Source: Planctomycetota bacterium
Lineage (GTDB): Bacteria > Planctomycetota > Planctomycetia > Planctomycetales > Planctomycetaceae
DNA: 62,070 bases
Direction of reading: 5' to 3'
Assembly: GCA_003671275.1 (NCBI GenBank)
Contig: QWPB01000128.1
Location: forward strand, 1 to 62,070
Shown: positions 16,846 through 25,751 of the stretch, in pieces
Layout: every line of letters begins with the position of its first letter
Position numbering within the stretch: position 1 is the stretch's first letter
Translations under genes and position numbers: made by a program
The notes under the pieces: generated by a model
Seen by the model: the letters and a program-made list of their open reading frames with translations, nothing else
What the model was told of the DNA's origin: nothing
Databases searched by the model: none

Positions 16846-18555
16846 TTACTTTGCGTCCCACCACCAGCGGCCTGTGGGCACCGGGGACGACGCTGGCTTG
16901 GTCAGGGTTGCCGATTCGCGGGTTAGCGATTCGTCGGAAACGACGGAGGCCACATCAGCCCGTACACCACCGGCCACTTGGACAACAACATCCCGACCGT
17001 TGAAAACTCGGTGGTTGACGACGGTGTCGACCTGCTTCGGAACGTTGTACGCGGTCACCTTATAGGTTCCACCGGAGGCGAACGCTCCCCGGTCCCAGCC
17101 GGTCTTTCCATCGAGGTCTTCCCGTTCGATGAGCGCGGCCACCAGAGCCATGTCGAACACCGATTTCAGATCGCCAAAGACGGCATCTTTCGCGACCAGT
17201 TCATCGTAGTGTTCCGTAAAGTTCTTCGCGAACATTTCGTTGATCGGCTCGGCCTTGCCGGTCACCACGCGTTCCCCGTTTTCCTTGAGAAACTGATTTT
17301 CCGACCGGCACTGCACCGACGCCCCCGCGATCTCGAACGCTGTACGATCCGGGCTATGCAGGACAGCCTCGTACTTCATTGTCAGCCACCAGCGGAGGGC
17401 TTCCAGATTGCTGCTGGCGAACTCGGGATGTTTTGCGGTCAGCTCGAAGTAGTCGGGAATATTCGATCCCCCTTCGAGCTTTCCGACACCAATCAGCTTC
17501 ATCCGGTAGTCAGCTTCGAGAATGACACGGGCCACGTGCGAGTTGGTTGGGACGCCGTAAATCGTGATGTCCTGACGACCGAGCTTCTGACCGATTTTGG
17601 CCGCCCAGGTCTTGGCTCCCCCGGCAGGCAATGGCCCGGAATTCTGGGACTCGGACACGAATTCCTTGACGGCCTTCAGGCCTGCGGCATTCGGATCGAT
17701 CGAGCAACCGAACATCTGACGAGCACCCGGAGAGAAGGTCCGCAGCAGCGTGACCATATCATCCAGCTGGAGCGTGGGCTTGCCGGAGGCACTTCCCACA
17801 GCCACCCCGGCGGCATCGTACTTCCAGCCTTCCGCAGGGCCGGCGATGATGATTTCCCGGGTGGCCGGATCGACGAAAACGAACTTAATCTGGGAAAGAC
17901 CGGCGAGCTTCTGCATCGACTCGACGACGGGCTCACCCGCTTTCATCCGGCGGGTGACTTCCGCCTCCAGACGAGTCAGCGAAACCATCCGCAGATCGGA
18001 GGCGCGGCTCATGTCTTCATTGATGTCGGCGGTTCGGGCCTTCATCCCCAGAGCGGCCAGCCGTCCCGTTTGCTCTTCCCGAGTGAGACGGTACAGGACA
18101 CCCTTCGGGTCCACGCGGACCCCGCTCTCGAATTCGCTGATCGTCCCGGTGCCGGGCTCATCGGCGTCCCACGGGCCGCTGGTTTCCTGCTCGATCAGGG
18201 CGATCAGCTGGGTGAAGTCAGCCCCCGATCCCCCGCCCAACTGAACCTTTTCCTGAGCTTCGACCTTCCGATCACTCAAGGAATCAAGCGTCTGCCGGGC
18301 GGCCGAGACCTCGCCGCTGGCGGCTTGAGCCTGGGCAATACCCTTGAGTGCTGCATCGCGGCCAGCCCCTGCGGGGATGACTTGAGCGGCCTCGAAGGCC
18401 AGCCCGAACTCACCGGCTTCCAGATGGGCCTTGATCTGAGCGTCCAAGGCGTCGTCGGCTCGCAGTTCGCCTCCGCACCAGACCGCCGAAGCCGACAATA
18501 CACCACAAGTCAGAAAGCGGCCCAGCGACCGGAAAGAGCGTCGAACCATCATCAT
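16846..18555 (-). CDS. Secreted DUF1598-type protein
   Basis: 569 residues. ATG 18555 is chosen because GGAG lies 5 bases upstream and a signal peptide follows (MMMVRRSFRSLGRF..., then cleavage near LRADD). Residues about 40-90 are an Ala-rich helical segment (ALDAQIKAHLEAGEFGLAFE). The block RLTREEQTGRLAALGMKART and RASDLRMVSLTRLEAEVTRR match my memory of the planctomycete-specific DUF1598. The C-terminal half contains VILEADYRMKLIGVGKLEGG and RWWLTMKYEAVLHSPDRTAF. Function unknown; a periplasmic or surface role is inferred from the leader. It is divergent from mutM, with about 290 bp between the two starts that presumably hold both promoters. Confidence 0.78.
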   Translation of the reverse strand: MMMVRRSFRSLGRFLTCGVLSASAVWCGGELRADDALDAQIKAHLEAGEFGLAFEAAQVIPAGAGRDAALKGIAQAQAASGEVSAARQTLDSLSDRKVEAQEKVQLGGGSGADFTQLIALIEQETSGPWDADEPGTGTISEFESGVRVDPKGVLYRLTREEQTGRLAALGMKARTADINEDMSRASDLRMVSLTRLEAEVTRRMKAGEPVVESMQKLAGLSQIKFVFVDPATREIIIAGPAEGWKYDAAGVAVGSASGKPTLQLDDMVTLLRTFSPGARQMFGCSIDPNAAGLKAVKEFVSESQNSGPLPAGGAKTWAAKIGQKLGRQDITIYGVPTNSHVARVILEADYRMKLIGVGKLEGGSNIPDYFELTAKHPEFASSNLEALRWWLTMKYEAVLHSPDRTAFEIAGASVQCRSENQFLKENGERVVTGKAEPINEMFAKNFTEHYDELVAKDAVFGDLKSVFDMALVAALIEREDLDGKTGWDRGAFASGGTYKVTAYNVPKQVDTVVNHRVFNGRDVVVQVAGGVRADVASVVSDESLTRESATLTKPASSPVPTGRWWWDAK

Positions 18556-18845
18556 TACGACTCCAAGGAGCCACCGGGGCGGTAAGTGTGAGTACCATCT
18601 GACAGGATCGATGACTGAGAATCCAGTCTCCCGCGCCAGACGACACATCACCTAGAATCGTCGTCTGCCCTCGCCACGTCAAGAATTTTCCGCCGAAATG
18701 GCCAGAAGCTGCACGGCTGGGCAGTCGGGGGCGAAAGATGTGGCATAGCCGATACAATAGGCCTCGTCTGAACGCCTCCCGGTCGGACTTCCGCTGTTTG
18801 GCGGGGAGGGACCGGGCTCTCTTCTTCTTTCCGTGTTCATTCCGC

Positions 18846-19691
18846 ATGCCCGAACTTCCCGAAGTTGAAACGATGGTGCGTGGCATTCGTCCGACCCTGG
18901 AAGGGGCCCGGCTGATGGCCTTGGAGGCATGTCCATGTGCCTGCCGACCGTTGACCATCCGTCCGGGTCTGCCCTCCATTGTCCGACAGGTTGTCGGTCA
19001 CGCGATTACGCGAGTGGTCCGGCGGGCCAAGCGGATTGTGATGCAGTTCGATACCGGATCAGCCCTGGTCATCGAGCCCCGGATGACTGGTTTGATGCTG
19101 GTCAGCGAGCCCCCGAACGAGACCCACTTACGGCTAGTCTGGACCGTCCAGCACCCGTCGGATGAATTGCGGCAGGTCTGGTTCTGGGACCAGCGCGGAT
19201 TGGGAACCGTCTCGCTGTACTCACCGGAAGAAGTCGACCGACTGTTCCGCCATGGCCAATTGGGCCCCGATGCGCTGGAGATGACGCTCGACCACTGGCG
19301 GGTGATGTGCAGTGCGACTCATCGACCGATCAAGGTGGCGCTTCTCGATCAACACCGGGTGGCGGGGATCGGCAACCTGTACGCCAGCGAGATCCTGCAC
19401 CTGAGTCGCATTCACCCTGAGACTCCCGCTGATGAACTCACGCTCCACCAGAGACGGCGGATGGCCGATTCCACAACAACCATCCTCAACGAAGCGATCC
19501 GTTACGAAGGTTCCACGCTGGGAGATGGCACCTATCGCAACGCCCTGAATCAATCAGGCGGGTACCAGAATTCCCATCGCGTCTATGCCCGCGAGGGAGA
19601 GACCTGTCCCACCTGTCACCGGACCGCGATTCTGCGGATCGTGCAGGCTCAGCGGTCGACCTTTTACTGTCCCCGATGCCAGCGCTCGTGA
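18846..19691 (+). CDS. mutM: Formamidopyrimidine-DNA glycosylase (Fpg)
   Basis: 281 residues. ATG 18846 gives the invariant N-terminus MPELPEVETMVRGI, where Pro2 is the catalytic nucleophile and Glu3 the acid. The open frame extends upstream but this start is unambiguous. The basic RRAKRIVMQF carries the conserved lysine (near K57 of E. coli). The H2TH segment is LLDQHRVAGIGNLYASEIL, and the C-terminal zinc finger is CPTCHRTAILRI...FYCPRCQ. It excises 8-oxoguanine and formamidopyrimidines. Together with mutY 3.5 kb away, the window holds two of the three GO-system genes. Confidence 0.96.
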   Translation: MPELPEVETMVRGIRPTLEGARLMALEACPCACRPLTIRPGLPSIVRQVVGHAITRVVRRAKRIVMQFDTGSALVIEPRMTGLMLVSEPPNETHLRLVWTVQHPSDELRQVWFWDQRGLGTVSLYSPEEVDRLFRHGQLGPDALEMTLDHWRVMCSATHRPIKVALLDQHRVAGIGNLYASEILHLSRIHPETPADELTLHQRRRMADSTTTILNEAIRYEGSTLGDGTYRNALNQSGGYQNSHRVYAREGETCPTCHRTAILRIVQAQRSTFYCPRCQRS

Positions 19692-19816
19692 TGAAAACCG
19701 GACGCTCTCGTGATAGCACTCTCCGAAAAAGAGCGGTATGGTGTGCCGATGGACCACGCTATGTGAATTGTGTCATGATTCCAGCCCCGCAGGTCATCCC
19801 CGGAAGCACACACCCG

Positions 19817-20212
19817 ATGAACATCGTGGATGAGATCATCAGGCAACTGGGCGTATCTCGCGATCAGGCCGAAGGTGGTCTGGGGTTGATTCTCAAACTG
19901 GTTCAGGAAAAGCTGGGAACTGAGTTTTCAATGGTCAGTCAGGCCATTCCGGATGCTCATCAATTCATTGGAAAAGCCCCCGGAGGTGAACCGACATCCG
20001 GAAGCGGACTGATGGGAATGCTGGGAGGCATGGCCGACAAACTCGGGCTGGGCCCACTTGGGAACTTGGCTGATCTGGTAGCGGGGTTTCAACAGCTAGG
20101 ACTGAATGCCGAGGCTGTGCGGAAATTCATCGATGTGGTCATGTCGCTCCTCGATCAATCCGGCGGTCCGGTCCTGAAAGAACGGTTTGCCAAGGCTCTG
20201 GCTGGCCATTAG
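19817..20212 (+). CDS. DUF2780-like small protein
   Basis: 131 residues from ATG 19817 (MNIVDEIIRQLGVSRDQAEG). The open frame begins earlier but overlaps the mutM end and is not protein-like there. The sequence GGLGLILKLVQEKLGTEFSM, a Gly-rich linker (GSGLMGMLGGMADKLGLG) and a terminal helix pair (AVRKFIDVVMSLLDQSGG) fit the DUF2780 (VcgC/VcgE) pattern, whose function is unknown. No signal peptide. It lies 125 bp after mutM and 73 bp before the next gene on the same strand. Confidence 0.7.
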   Translation: MNIVDEIIRQLGVSRDQAEGGLGLILKLVQEKLGTEFSMVSQAIPDAHQFIGKAPGGEPTSGSGLMGMLGGMADKLGLGPLGNLADLVAGFQQLGLNAEAVRKFIDVVMSLLDQSGGPVLKERFAKALAGH

Positions 20213-20285
20213 TCCGTGAGTACCATCGGTCGAGCTTGTCGCTCGTCCGCGTTGAACACTCCTGGCATCCTGCACAGGTTTCGCC

Positions 20286-20987
20286 GTGAACACTCCTGCT
20301 CCTCCTGTCAAACCAGATGCGATTCTGAACCTTCTGCGCCAATACGGGCTGCTCAAGCCGAAGTGGGTGTTTACGTTCCTTGTCTTGCTGTTGCTGTATT
20401 CCACAGTCGGGCCATGGGTGGCGCGGAACTACGGTCTCGAACTGCCCGGGATCACAGCGACCCAGCCAGCCGATCACGGGCATGGGGCGGCTCCCGAAAA
20501 GTCGACGGCCTCCCCAGCGAGTCCAGAAACTACGGGCTTACACCCACCGCTGGTCATCCCGGATTCTCCGTCCGCTGATGAGTCGCCGGAGCCCGTGCGA
20601 GGCGTACTCAAGCCCCTCGGTCGCGATGTTTACCAATCCACAGCGGGCCTGATCTATCGTCCTGGAAGTGAAGAGGGGCACCGCATCGACCACATCATGC
20701 ACCATGCACGCGATGACCTGGACAAGCCCGTGCATGGAGTGTTTGACGGAGACAAGGAACAGATTTTGATGGTGATCGATGAGGCTTGGCAGATTGCCCG
20801 GAAGAACGGTCCCCCGCAAGTCAGACTCGAAGAACAAGGCGACCGGACGACCTATACCGTCATGATGAATCGCCAGATCGGTTTCAAAGGCGGCCAGGCG
20901 GGACAGCGCCAGCGAAACCCAGCCTTAAAACGAATCAAACTGGTCCTGGAGGGGCACGATGTAATCACCGCTTACCCCACGGAGTAA
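20286..20987 (+). CDS. Membrane-anchored protein with possible BECR (RNase-like) domain
   Basis: 233 residues. A cytoplasmic N-terminus is followed by one membrane helix (WVFTFLVLLLLYSTVGPWVA, about residues 27-46) and a Pro/Ser/Ala linker to about residue 110. The C-terminal domain (about 125-233) reads EEGHRIDHIMHHARDDLDKP, VHGVFDGDKEQILMVIDEAW, RQIGFKGGQAGQRQRNP and the end VLEGHDVITAYPTE. His-rich N-terminal helix, 'HGVF', a central beta segment with 'IG..GGQ' and a final 'VITAYP' strand recall BECR-fold nucleases (barnase/EndoU/colicin-like) at the tips of CDI toxins. This is pattern memory and not a search. It may instead be an inactive conserved domain. No immunity gene is visible. Confidence 0.75.
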   Translation: MNTPAPPVKPDAILNLLRQYGLLKPKWVFTFLVLLLLYSTVGPWVARNYGLELPGITATQPADHGHGAAPEKSTASPASPETTGLHPPLVIPDSPSADESPEPVRGVLKPLGRDVYQSTAGLIYRPGSEEGHRIDHIMHHARDDLDKPVHGVFDGDKEQILMVIDEAWQIARKNGPPQVRLEEQGDRTTYTVMMNRQIGFKGGQAGQRQRNPALKRIKLVLEGHDVITAYPTE

Positions 20988-21074
20988 TGAGCCCAGGCCG
21001 AAATGATCAAGATGATCGGCTTCGGGCTGTCGTTCCTCCCGCGGATCGATCCGACGGGGGTGACTGATCGCTTG

Positions 21075-24000
21075 TTAATAGTTGCCCAGCATGGAACTAC
21101 CCTGCGATGTCATTGTCTTGTTGCCGATGCGTGGTTCGATCATCAGATTCAGGCTCAAATTGTCGCGGCTGCGGTCGTAACCGGCCCCGACATGAAACAG
21201 CATGTACTCGCCAATGCGGGTAATTGTCAGAGACTGGCCGCGGTCACGGCCTTCACCGACATCAAAACTGGCCCCGACGGTGGAGAGCCACTTCTCGCTC
21301 ATCCGGTACGTATAGCTGCCGGTGATCAGGCGGCTGTCGACCGGCCCCGCATGTATCTCCCGATAACCAAAATACAGGCTGCCGCGTGGTCCTCGCTGGG
21401 ACAACAATCCCAGATTCCAAACCCGCTGTCCCTCATGGAACGGATCGACCACGGCATTCGCCAGTAGCTGGGTTCGTTCGCCAACCTGCCACATCGAACG
21501 ACCGGTCAGCAATCCCAGCGTCTCTCCAAAGTTGTCCCGATTCGCATCCGGGAAGATGCTGGCTTCCAGATCCAGCGTTACCCAGTCCTTAATGCGGGGG
21601 TTCTCGATCGGCCCTTCCTTGGTCTGCCAGCGGTGCCGCATCCCCAGTCGTAGAACCTGCTGGTCATCGACCAGTTCGTGGTAGGCCGCCGTCACATCCC
21701 GCCCGGCCCCACTGCGCAAGGCGTAGTACCGCGGATCGAACTGCGGGGGCAATACTCCACCGAACTCCAGGTCAAGGAACCGCGAACGGAACCGCTCCTG
21801 AGCATCGTCATCGATCGCGTTGTACTGCGGGATATCATCCAGCGACTCGGTGGCCTGCGAGTAGGAGTAATCGACATCAAACACCACTTTATGTGCCAGG
21901 CCATTCAAGCCGAGAATCGAACTGCGAATCTCCGGTTGAACGTTCCAGAACTCGACACTGGCTCGTACCCCGGCACTGCCATAGAGTCGGGTCAAATCGC
22001 TCTGGGTCATGTCTTCTTGCCAGTGAGCTGCTTCTCCCAAGGCATACGGAGCGACATGGACGGGCCCCAGGTCAAATGGCAAACTGACTTCATGCCGCGT
22101 GGAAGCGACCAGCCCTTCGACCTCGGGGAAATACGTGAGCGGGGCAAACGTATCCAGCGGATCCACCGGCGGTGTCTCCGGTCGCAAGCGTCCGTAACCG
22201 ACCGAACTGCGGCTGCTCCACGTCATCAGCCCTCCCAGTAACGGCTCGCCGAGAATGGTGAGGTCCGCCCGGGGCAGCCATTCGGTCTGAGTGAAGACAT
22301 CGTTCAACCGAGTCTGAAACAACACGCTGGCTGTGATATTGTCGACCTGCTTTGACAGGTGAACGAGGTTCTCCTGATCTTTGCCCCGATCCCACTCCGG
22401 TTCATACCACTGTTCCAGGAAATTGCGGTCATCGTTGAAGATGTACGACAGTTCGCTGGATAGCGTGACCCCGGCGGGCATCTCCATCCGATTGCGCCAC
22501 AACGCCCGGCCGCGATTCGAGTCCGGAATATCCAGCTTGTTTCGTCCGAGTCCCAGACGGTCTTGCCCTTCATCGTGAACGTAATACAGCAGCCCTTCCC
22601 CTTTCATTTTGGTGGACATTCCAAAGAACTGGCCCCAAGCTTCATATTCTCCACGCGTCCCGATGGCCGGTCCCCGCTTGGTGTATCCGTCGACCAGCAA
22701 GTCCCAATCGGTTCCAGCAGGCAGGTCGAAACCAAACAGTTTGTCGACACTCCAGACCGTATTAACCTCAGTTCCAAACATGCCACTGTATCCCGCGGAG
22801 GCGGTCTCCAGCGGAAACGGCGTCTCTTCTACTGGACCACTGATCCGTGGCAGGTAGAACACCGGAACATCTTCCACAAAAAGCGTATTGCCCGAGCTGC
22901 TCAGATGCTGCGAGGTCGCGAGCTGGCCGGTCAGGGGGTCGACGCCGCCGTTCCAAAAGCTGGGGCGTTCCTCCAAGGTCACCAGGCTGGACTGGACCCG
23001 GTATCCCGGCTTGCCAAACTGGCTGCTCGTGACCCAGGCGTTATGGGCCTGGAAGCTGGTCTGCGAGGTTTGCCGAATGGTTTCCGCACGAATCCGCAAG
23101 AATGTGTCAAACTCGGGGACATAGGTTCGCAACTCGCTATTCACGAGCAGGCCCCGCTGCCCGCGAATGTCGTAGAAGGCATGGCTGGCCGTGGCCACGC
23201 TGTTGCCTTGTCGGGCGACGATGTCTCCTTCGAGATAGACTTGGAACGGTGTGTTTTCGTTGATCTCAACGCCGCTTCCCGCATTGCCCACGCCATCGGA
23301 AGAAGTCCAGACGACAGCCCGGTCTGCCGACAGATCCAGGCGGGTCAACACCAGTTGGCCGTTCACGGTGATCGGCACATTCTCGACGATGATGTTCACG
23401 CCTCCTTGAATCGTGGTCCGCGATTCCGGGGGCGATTTGGTGTCATCCACATCGCTATGTACCTTGAAGTCCGCCCCCAAATTCCGGGGGTTGATCGTCA
23501 CGCGGCGGGGATAAGCCAGTGCGTACGAGGAGTCGAGCATCGGCGAACCGCCGTCCTGGGCAAAAGCCTGTTCGGGAGTGAACCCGACCTGCTGTGTACT
23601 GACCAACTCGCTGCGACTGGTTCGGCGCCGGTCATTGCCTCGCACATAGGTTGCCGCATCGGCCATCGATCCATCGATCGGCTTTCGACTCAACTTGATC
23701 GCTTCTCGCGTCTGCAGGTGGGCCAGAAGGGAGGAATGACGGACGGTCCGTCCCGGTTCGCTCCACTGGGCTTCACCTTCCAGGTAGATCGTCAGCCGCT
23801 CTTCTTCCGCCGCGTCCTCCGCTCCTCCCCAGATCACTATCTCTTGAGCGCTCAGCAGCGTCTGCCCCTGGCTGATGCGGCAATTCCCACGGAGGAAGAG
23901 CATCATCTTTCCGTCCTCTTTCCACTTCCAGGCGTACTGTGACTGGATCTGGATCGGATCGGTCGGCTGGGGGCCGCTGTAGTCAGCAGAGGGGGAACCG

Positions 24001-24167
24001 GCAGAGGAATCCACCGGAAGCGTCGTCGTTTCGTTGCCCTGAGTTACCAGCGGGCGTTCGACTCGCGACAGAGAAGGCCAGCTGTGTCGGATCGCGGGAG
24101 CCTGTGCCCAGATTGCTCCCACCGCGCAGACGACAACCGTCAGCGCGACGAGCGCTTTGCGGGCCAT
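21075..24167 (-). CDS. LptD/OstA-like outer-membrane protein
   Basis: 1030 residues from ATG 24167, with signal peptide MARKALVALTVVVCAVGAIWA. Residues about 80-300 are OstA/LptA-like beta-jellyroll segments (KMMLFLRGNCRISQGQTLLS, ENTPFQVYLEGDIVARQGNS). The LptD hallmark GNTLFVEDVPVFYLPRISGP appears near residue 435. The rest is a long beta-barrel-type sequence of alternating strands ending near the C-terminus. LptD inserts lipopolysaccharide into the outer leaflet. Homologues in planctomycetes are divergent, so substrate is uncertain. The gene is divergent from the GspE-like ATPase. Its 3' end faces the convergent gene ending at 20987. Confidence 0.82.
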   Translation of the reverse strand: MARKALVALTVVVCAVGAIWAQAPAIRHSWPSLSRVERPLVTQGNETTTLPVDSSAGSPSADYSGPQPTDPIQIQSQYAWKWKEDGKMMLFLRGNCRISQGQTLLSAQEIVIWGGAEDAAEEERLTIYLEGEAQWSEPGRTVRHSSLLAHLQTREAIKLSRKPIDGSMADAATYVRGNDRRRTSRSELVSTQQVGFTPEQAFAQDGGSPMLDSSYALAYPRRVTINPRNLGADFKVHSDVDDTKSPPESRTTIQGGVNIIVENVPITVNGQLVLTRLDLSADRAVVWTSSDGVGNAGSGVEINENTPFQVYLEGDIVARQGNSVATASHAFYDIRGQRGLLVNSELRTYVPEFDTFLRIRAETIRQTSQTSFQAHNAWVTSSQFGKPGYRVQSSLVTLEERPSFWNGGVDPLTGQLATSQHLSSSGNTLFVEDVPVFYLPRISGPVEETPFPLETASAGYSGMFGTEVNTVWSVDKLFGFDLPAGTDWDLLVDGYTKRGPAIGTRGEYEAWGQFFGMSTKMKGEGLLYYVHDEGQDRLGLGRNKLDIPDSNRGRALWRNRMEMPAGVTLSSELSYIFNDDRNFLEQWYEPEWDRGKDQENLVHLSKQVDNITASVLFQTRLNDVFTQTEWLPRADLTILGEPLLGGLMTWSSRSSVGYGRLRPETPPVDPLDTFAPLTYFPEVEGLVASTRHEVSLPFDLGPVHVAPYALGEAAHWQEDMTQSDLTRLYGSAGVRASVEFWNVQPEIRSSILGLNGLAHKVVFDVDYSYSQATESLDDIPQYNAIDDDAQERFRSRFLDLEFGGVLPPQFDPRYYALRSGAGRDVTAAYHELVDDQQVLRLGMRHRWQTKEGPIENPRIKDWVTLDLEASIFPDANRDNFGETLGLLTGRSMWQVGERTQLLANAVVDPFHEGQRVWNLGLLSQRGPRGSLYFGYREIHAGPVDSRLITGSYTYRMSEKWLSTVGASFDVGEGRDRGQSLTITRIGEYMLFHVGAGYDRSRDNLSLNLMIEPRIGNKTMTSQGSSMLGNY

Positions 24168-24491
24168 CCGAAAATCGGCAGGGAGGATCACTCGATCAAC
24201 TTAACCCAAGACATTGTAGAGCAGAGGTTTGTGGCTGGTGGATCTCCAGTTCGAGACGGACGAACGAGAGCGTTCACGTTGCTCCTGAGAACCTCTGATG
24301 GGCGGCGGGACTATAGGAGCGTTTCTGAAAAAGTGTCAATAACTCTTTCGCTGAACAACTTTCCCTAAAGATTAGTTGTGTATAGAGTTGCAACCAACTC
24401 ACAAGAATCACAAAAAAGGGGGATGCCGCGCCCTGATTTCTCCCTTCCCCCGCGTACGCTAGTCCATTCGTCCCGCTTCGGTTTTCCTGCC
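24168..24491. other. Divergent promoter region between lptD-like and gspE-like genes
   Basis: 324 bp. An AT-rich segment (about 24310-24400) is the likely promoter area for both directions, and TATAGA at 24381 could be a -10 box for the + strand. No well-spaced -35 box is evident. Upstream in-frame codons of the ATPase gene do not look coding. Confidence 0.35.
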
Positions 24492-25700
24492 ATGCACACC
24501 GTCCATGTCCTTCGTGAAACGCTCTCTCAGCTCGACGCCCAATCCGACAGATTCGCCGTGGATGTCGTCTCCCTGTTGCTGTCAGCGGCTCGTGAAGCGC
24601 GGGCCAGTGACATTCATTGGCTGCCTCTTCCCAACCGCCAACTGGATATTCTGTTTCGCATCGATGGCCTGCTGCAGCCTATCGTCCGGATGGAAACGGC
24701 TGGCCCCAATATCATCTCACGACTCAAGGTACTGGCGGAATTGTTGACCTACCGCACCGACATGCCCCAGGAAGGTCGAATTCGCCAGAACCTCGACGAT
24801 AACGAGATGCGTGTCAGCACATTTCCAACGGTTCACGGGGAAAAAGCCGTTGTGAGGTTGTTCGTGGGTTCCGGAAACTACTTGCGGGTCGACGATCTTG
24901 CGTTCCCTATGGATGTCACCCACCAGCTGCGGCGATGGCTCAGCCAAACGCAAGGGGTGTTGATTGTCAGTGGTCCCGCGGGGGCCGGAAAAACAACAAC
25001 GTTGTACGCCGCACTCCGCGAGTTACTGGCCGCCAGTGCCAGCCCGCGGAGCGTTTGCTCCCTGGAAGATCCCATCGAGGCTCTGGTTCCGGGAGTGGCC
25101 CAGTCGGCGATCCACCCGGCAGCGGGCTTCACCTACGAAGTGGGCCTGAAGTCCCTGCTCCGGCAAGACCCGGAAGTGCTCATGGTCGGAGAGATCCGGG
25201 ATCGCGAGACCGCCGAAGTTGTGTTTCAGGCATCCTTGACCGGGCATTTAGTGTTAACCACTTTCCATGCCGGTCGAGCGGCCGAAGCGTGTGGACGCCT
25301 GCTAGACATGGGGATTGAACCCTACATCCTCAAAAGCGGGCTCCTGGGGATACTCTGCCAGCGGCTGGTCCGCAAATTGTGCCCGACTTGTTCGCGAGAG
25401 CCGTCGTCCGAAGAATTGGCATCACTGCCGATGCGTGCCGCCCGAATCCCCTCGGGCTGCGAAGCCTGCGGCCAATCGGGCTACTCAGGGCGGTTGCCGC
25501 TTATCGAATCACTCGATCCACATGAAGGCGGATTTGGCTCGGCGATCCTGGCGCGGGCGGATGTGCAGCGTCTGAATCAAGTGGCCCTGGCTGCGGGGAT
25601 GCGTTCGCTCAGCACGCATGCCCAAGCTCGGATGGAAGAAGGGGAAACCTCATGGATCGAGATCCTTCGAGTCCTGGGAACCCTGGAACGAACCCCCTGA
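24492..25700 (+). CDS. GspE/PilB-family secretion ATPase (orphan)
   Basis: 402 residues from ATG 24492 (MHTVHVLRETLSQLDAQSDR). The N1-like segment ARASDIHWLPLPNRQLDILF is followed by Walker A GPAGAGKTT, the Asp box SVCSLEDPIEALVPG, Walker B VLMVGEIRD and the His box LTTFHAGRA. The C-terminal zinc motif is CPTC...CEACGQSGYSG. It powers type II secretion or type IV pilus assembly. It is short (typical GspE about 500-550) because the N-terminal GspL/GspM-binding domain is missing. No gspF, gspD or pilin gene is adjacent; the DUF1559 pseudopilin-like protein is 29 kb away. It may serve a pseudopilus built from unlinked genes. Confidence 0.9.
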   Translation: MHTVHVLRETLSQLDAQSDRFAVDVVSLLLSAAREARASDIHWLPLPNRQLDILFRIDGLLQPIVRMETAGPNIISRLKVLAELLTYRTDMPQEGRIRQNLDDNEMRVSTFPTVHGEKAVVRLFVGSGNYLRVDDLAFPMDVTHQLRRWLSQTQGVLIVSGPAGAGKTTTLYAALRELLAASASPRSVCSLEDPIEALVPGVAQSAIHPAAGFTYEVGLKSLLRQDPEVLMVGEIRDRETAEVVFQASLTGHLVLTTFHAGRAAEACGRLLDMGIEPYILKSGLLGILCQRLVRKLCPTCSREPSSEELASLPMRAARIPSGCEACGQSGYSGRLPLIESLDPHEGGFGSAILARADVQRLNQVALAAGMRSLSTHAQARMEEGETSWIEILRVLGTLERTP

Positions 25701-25751
25701 TGCCGAATTGAGCTAAGCCAAACTGAGCATGGCTCCCCGGCGAACGCTCTC

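Noticed and set aside
16978-18585. 535-codon + strand frame opposite the DUF1598 gene
   Set aside because: Antisense shadow; the minus-strand protein has a signal peptide, SD and family-like blocks.
22563-23942. 459-codon + strand frame opposite the LptD-like gene
   Set aside because: Antisense shadow with no motif.
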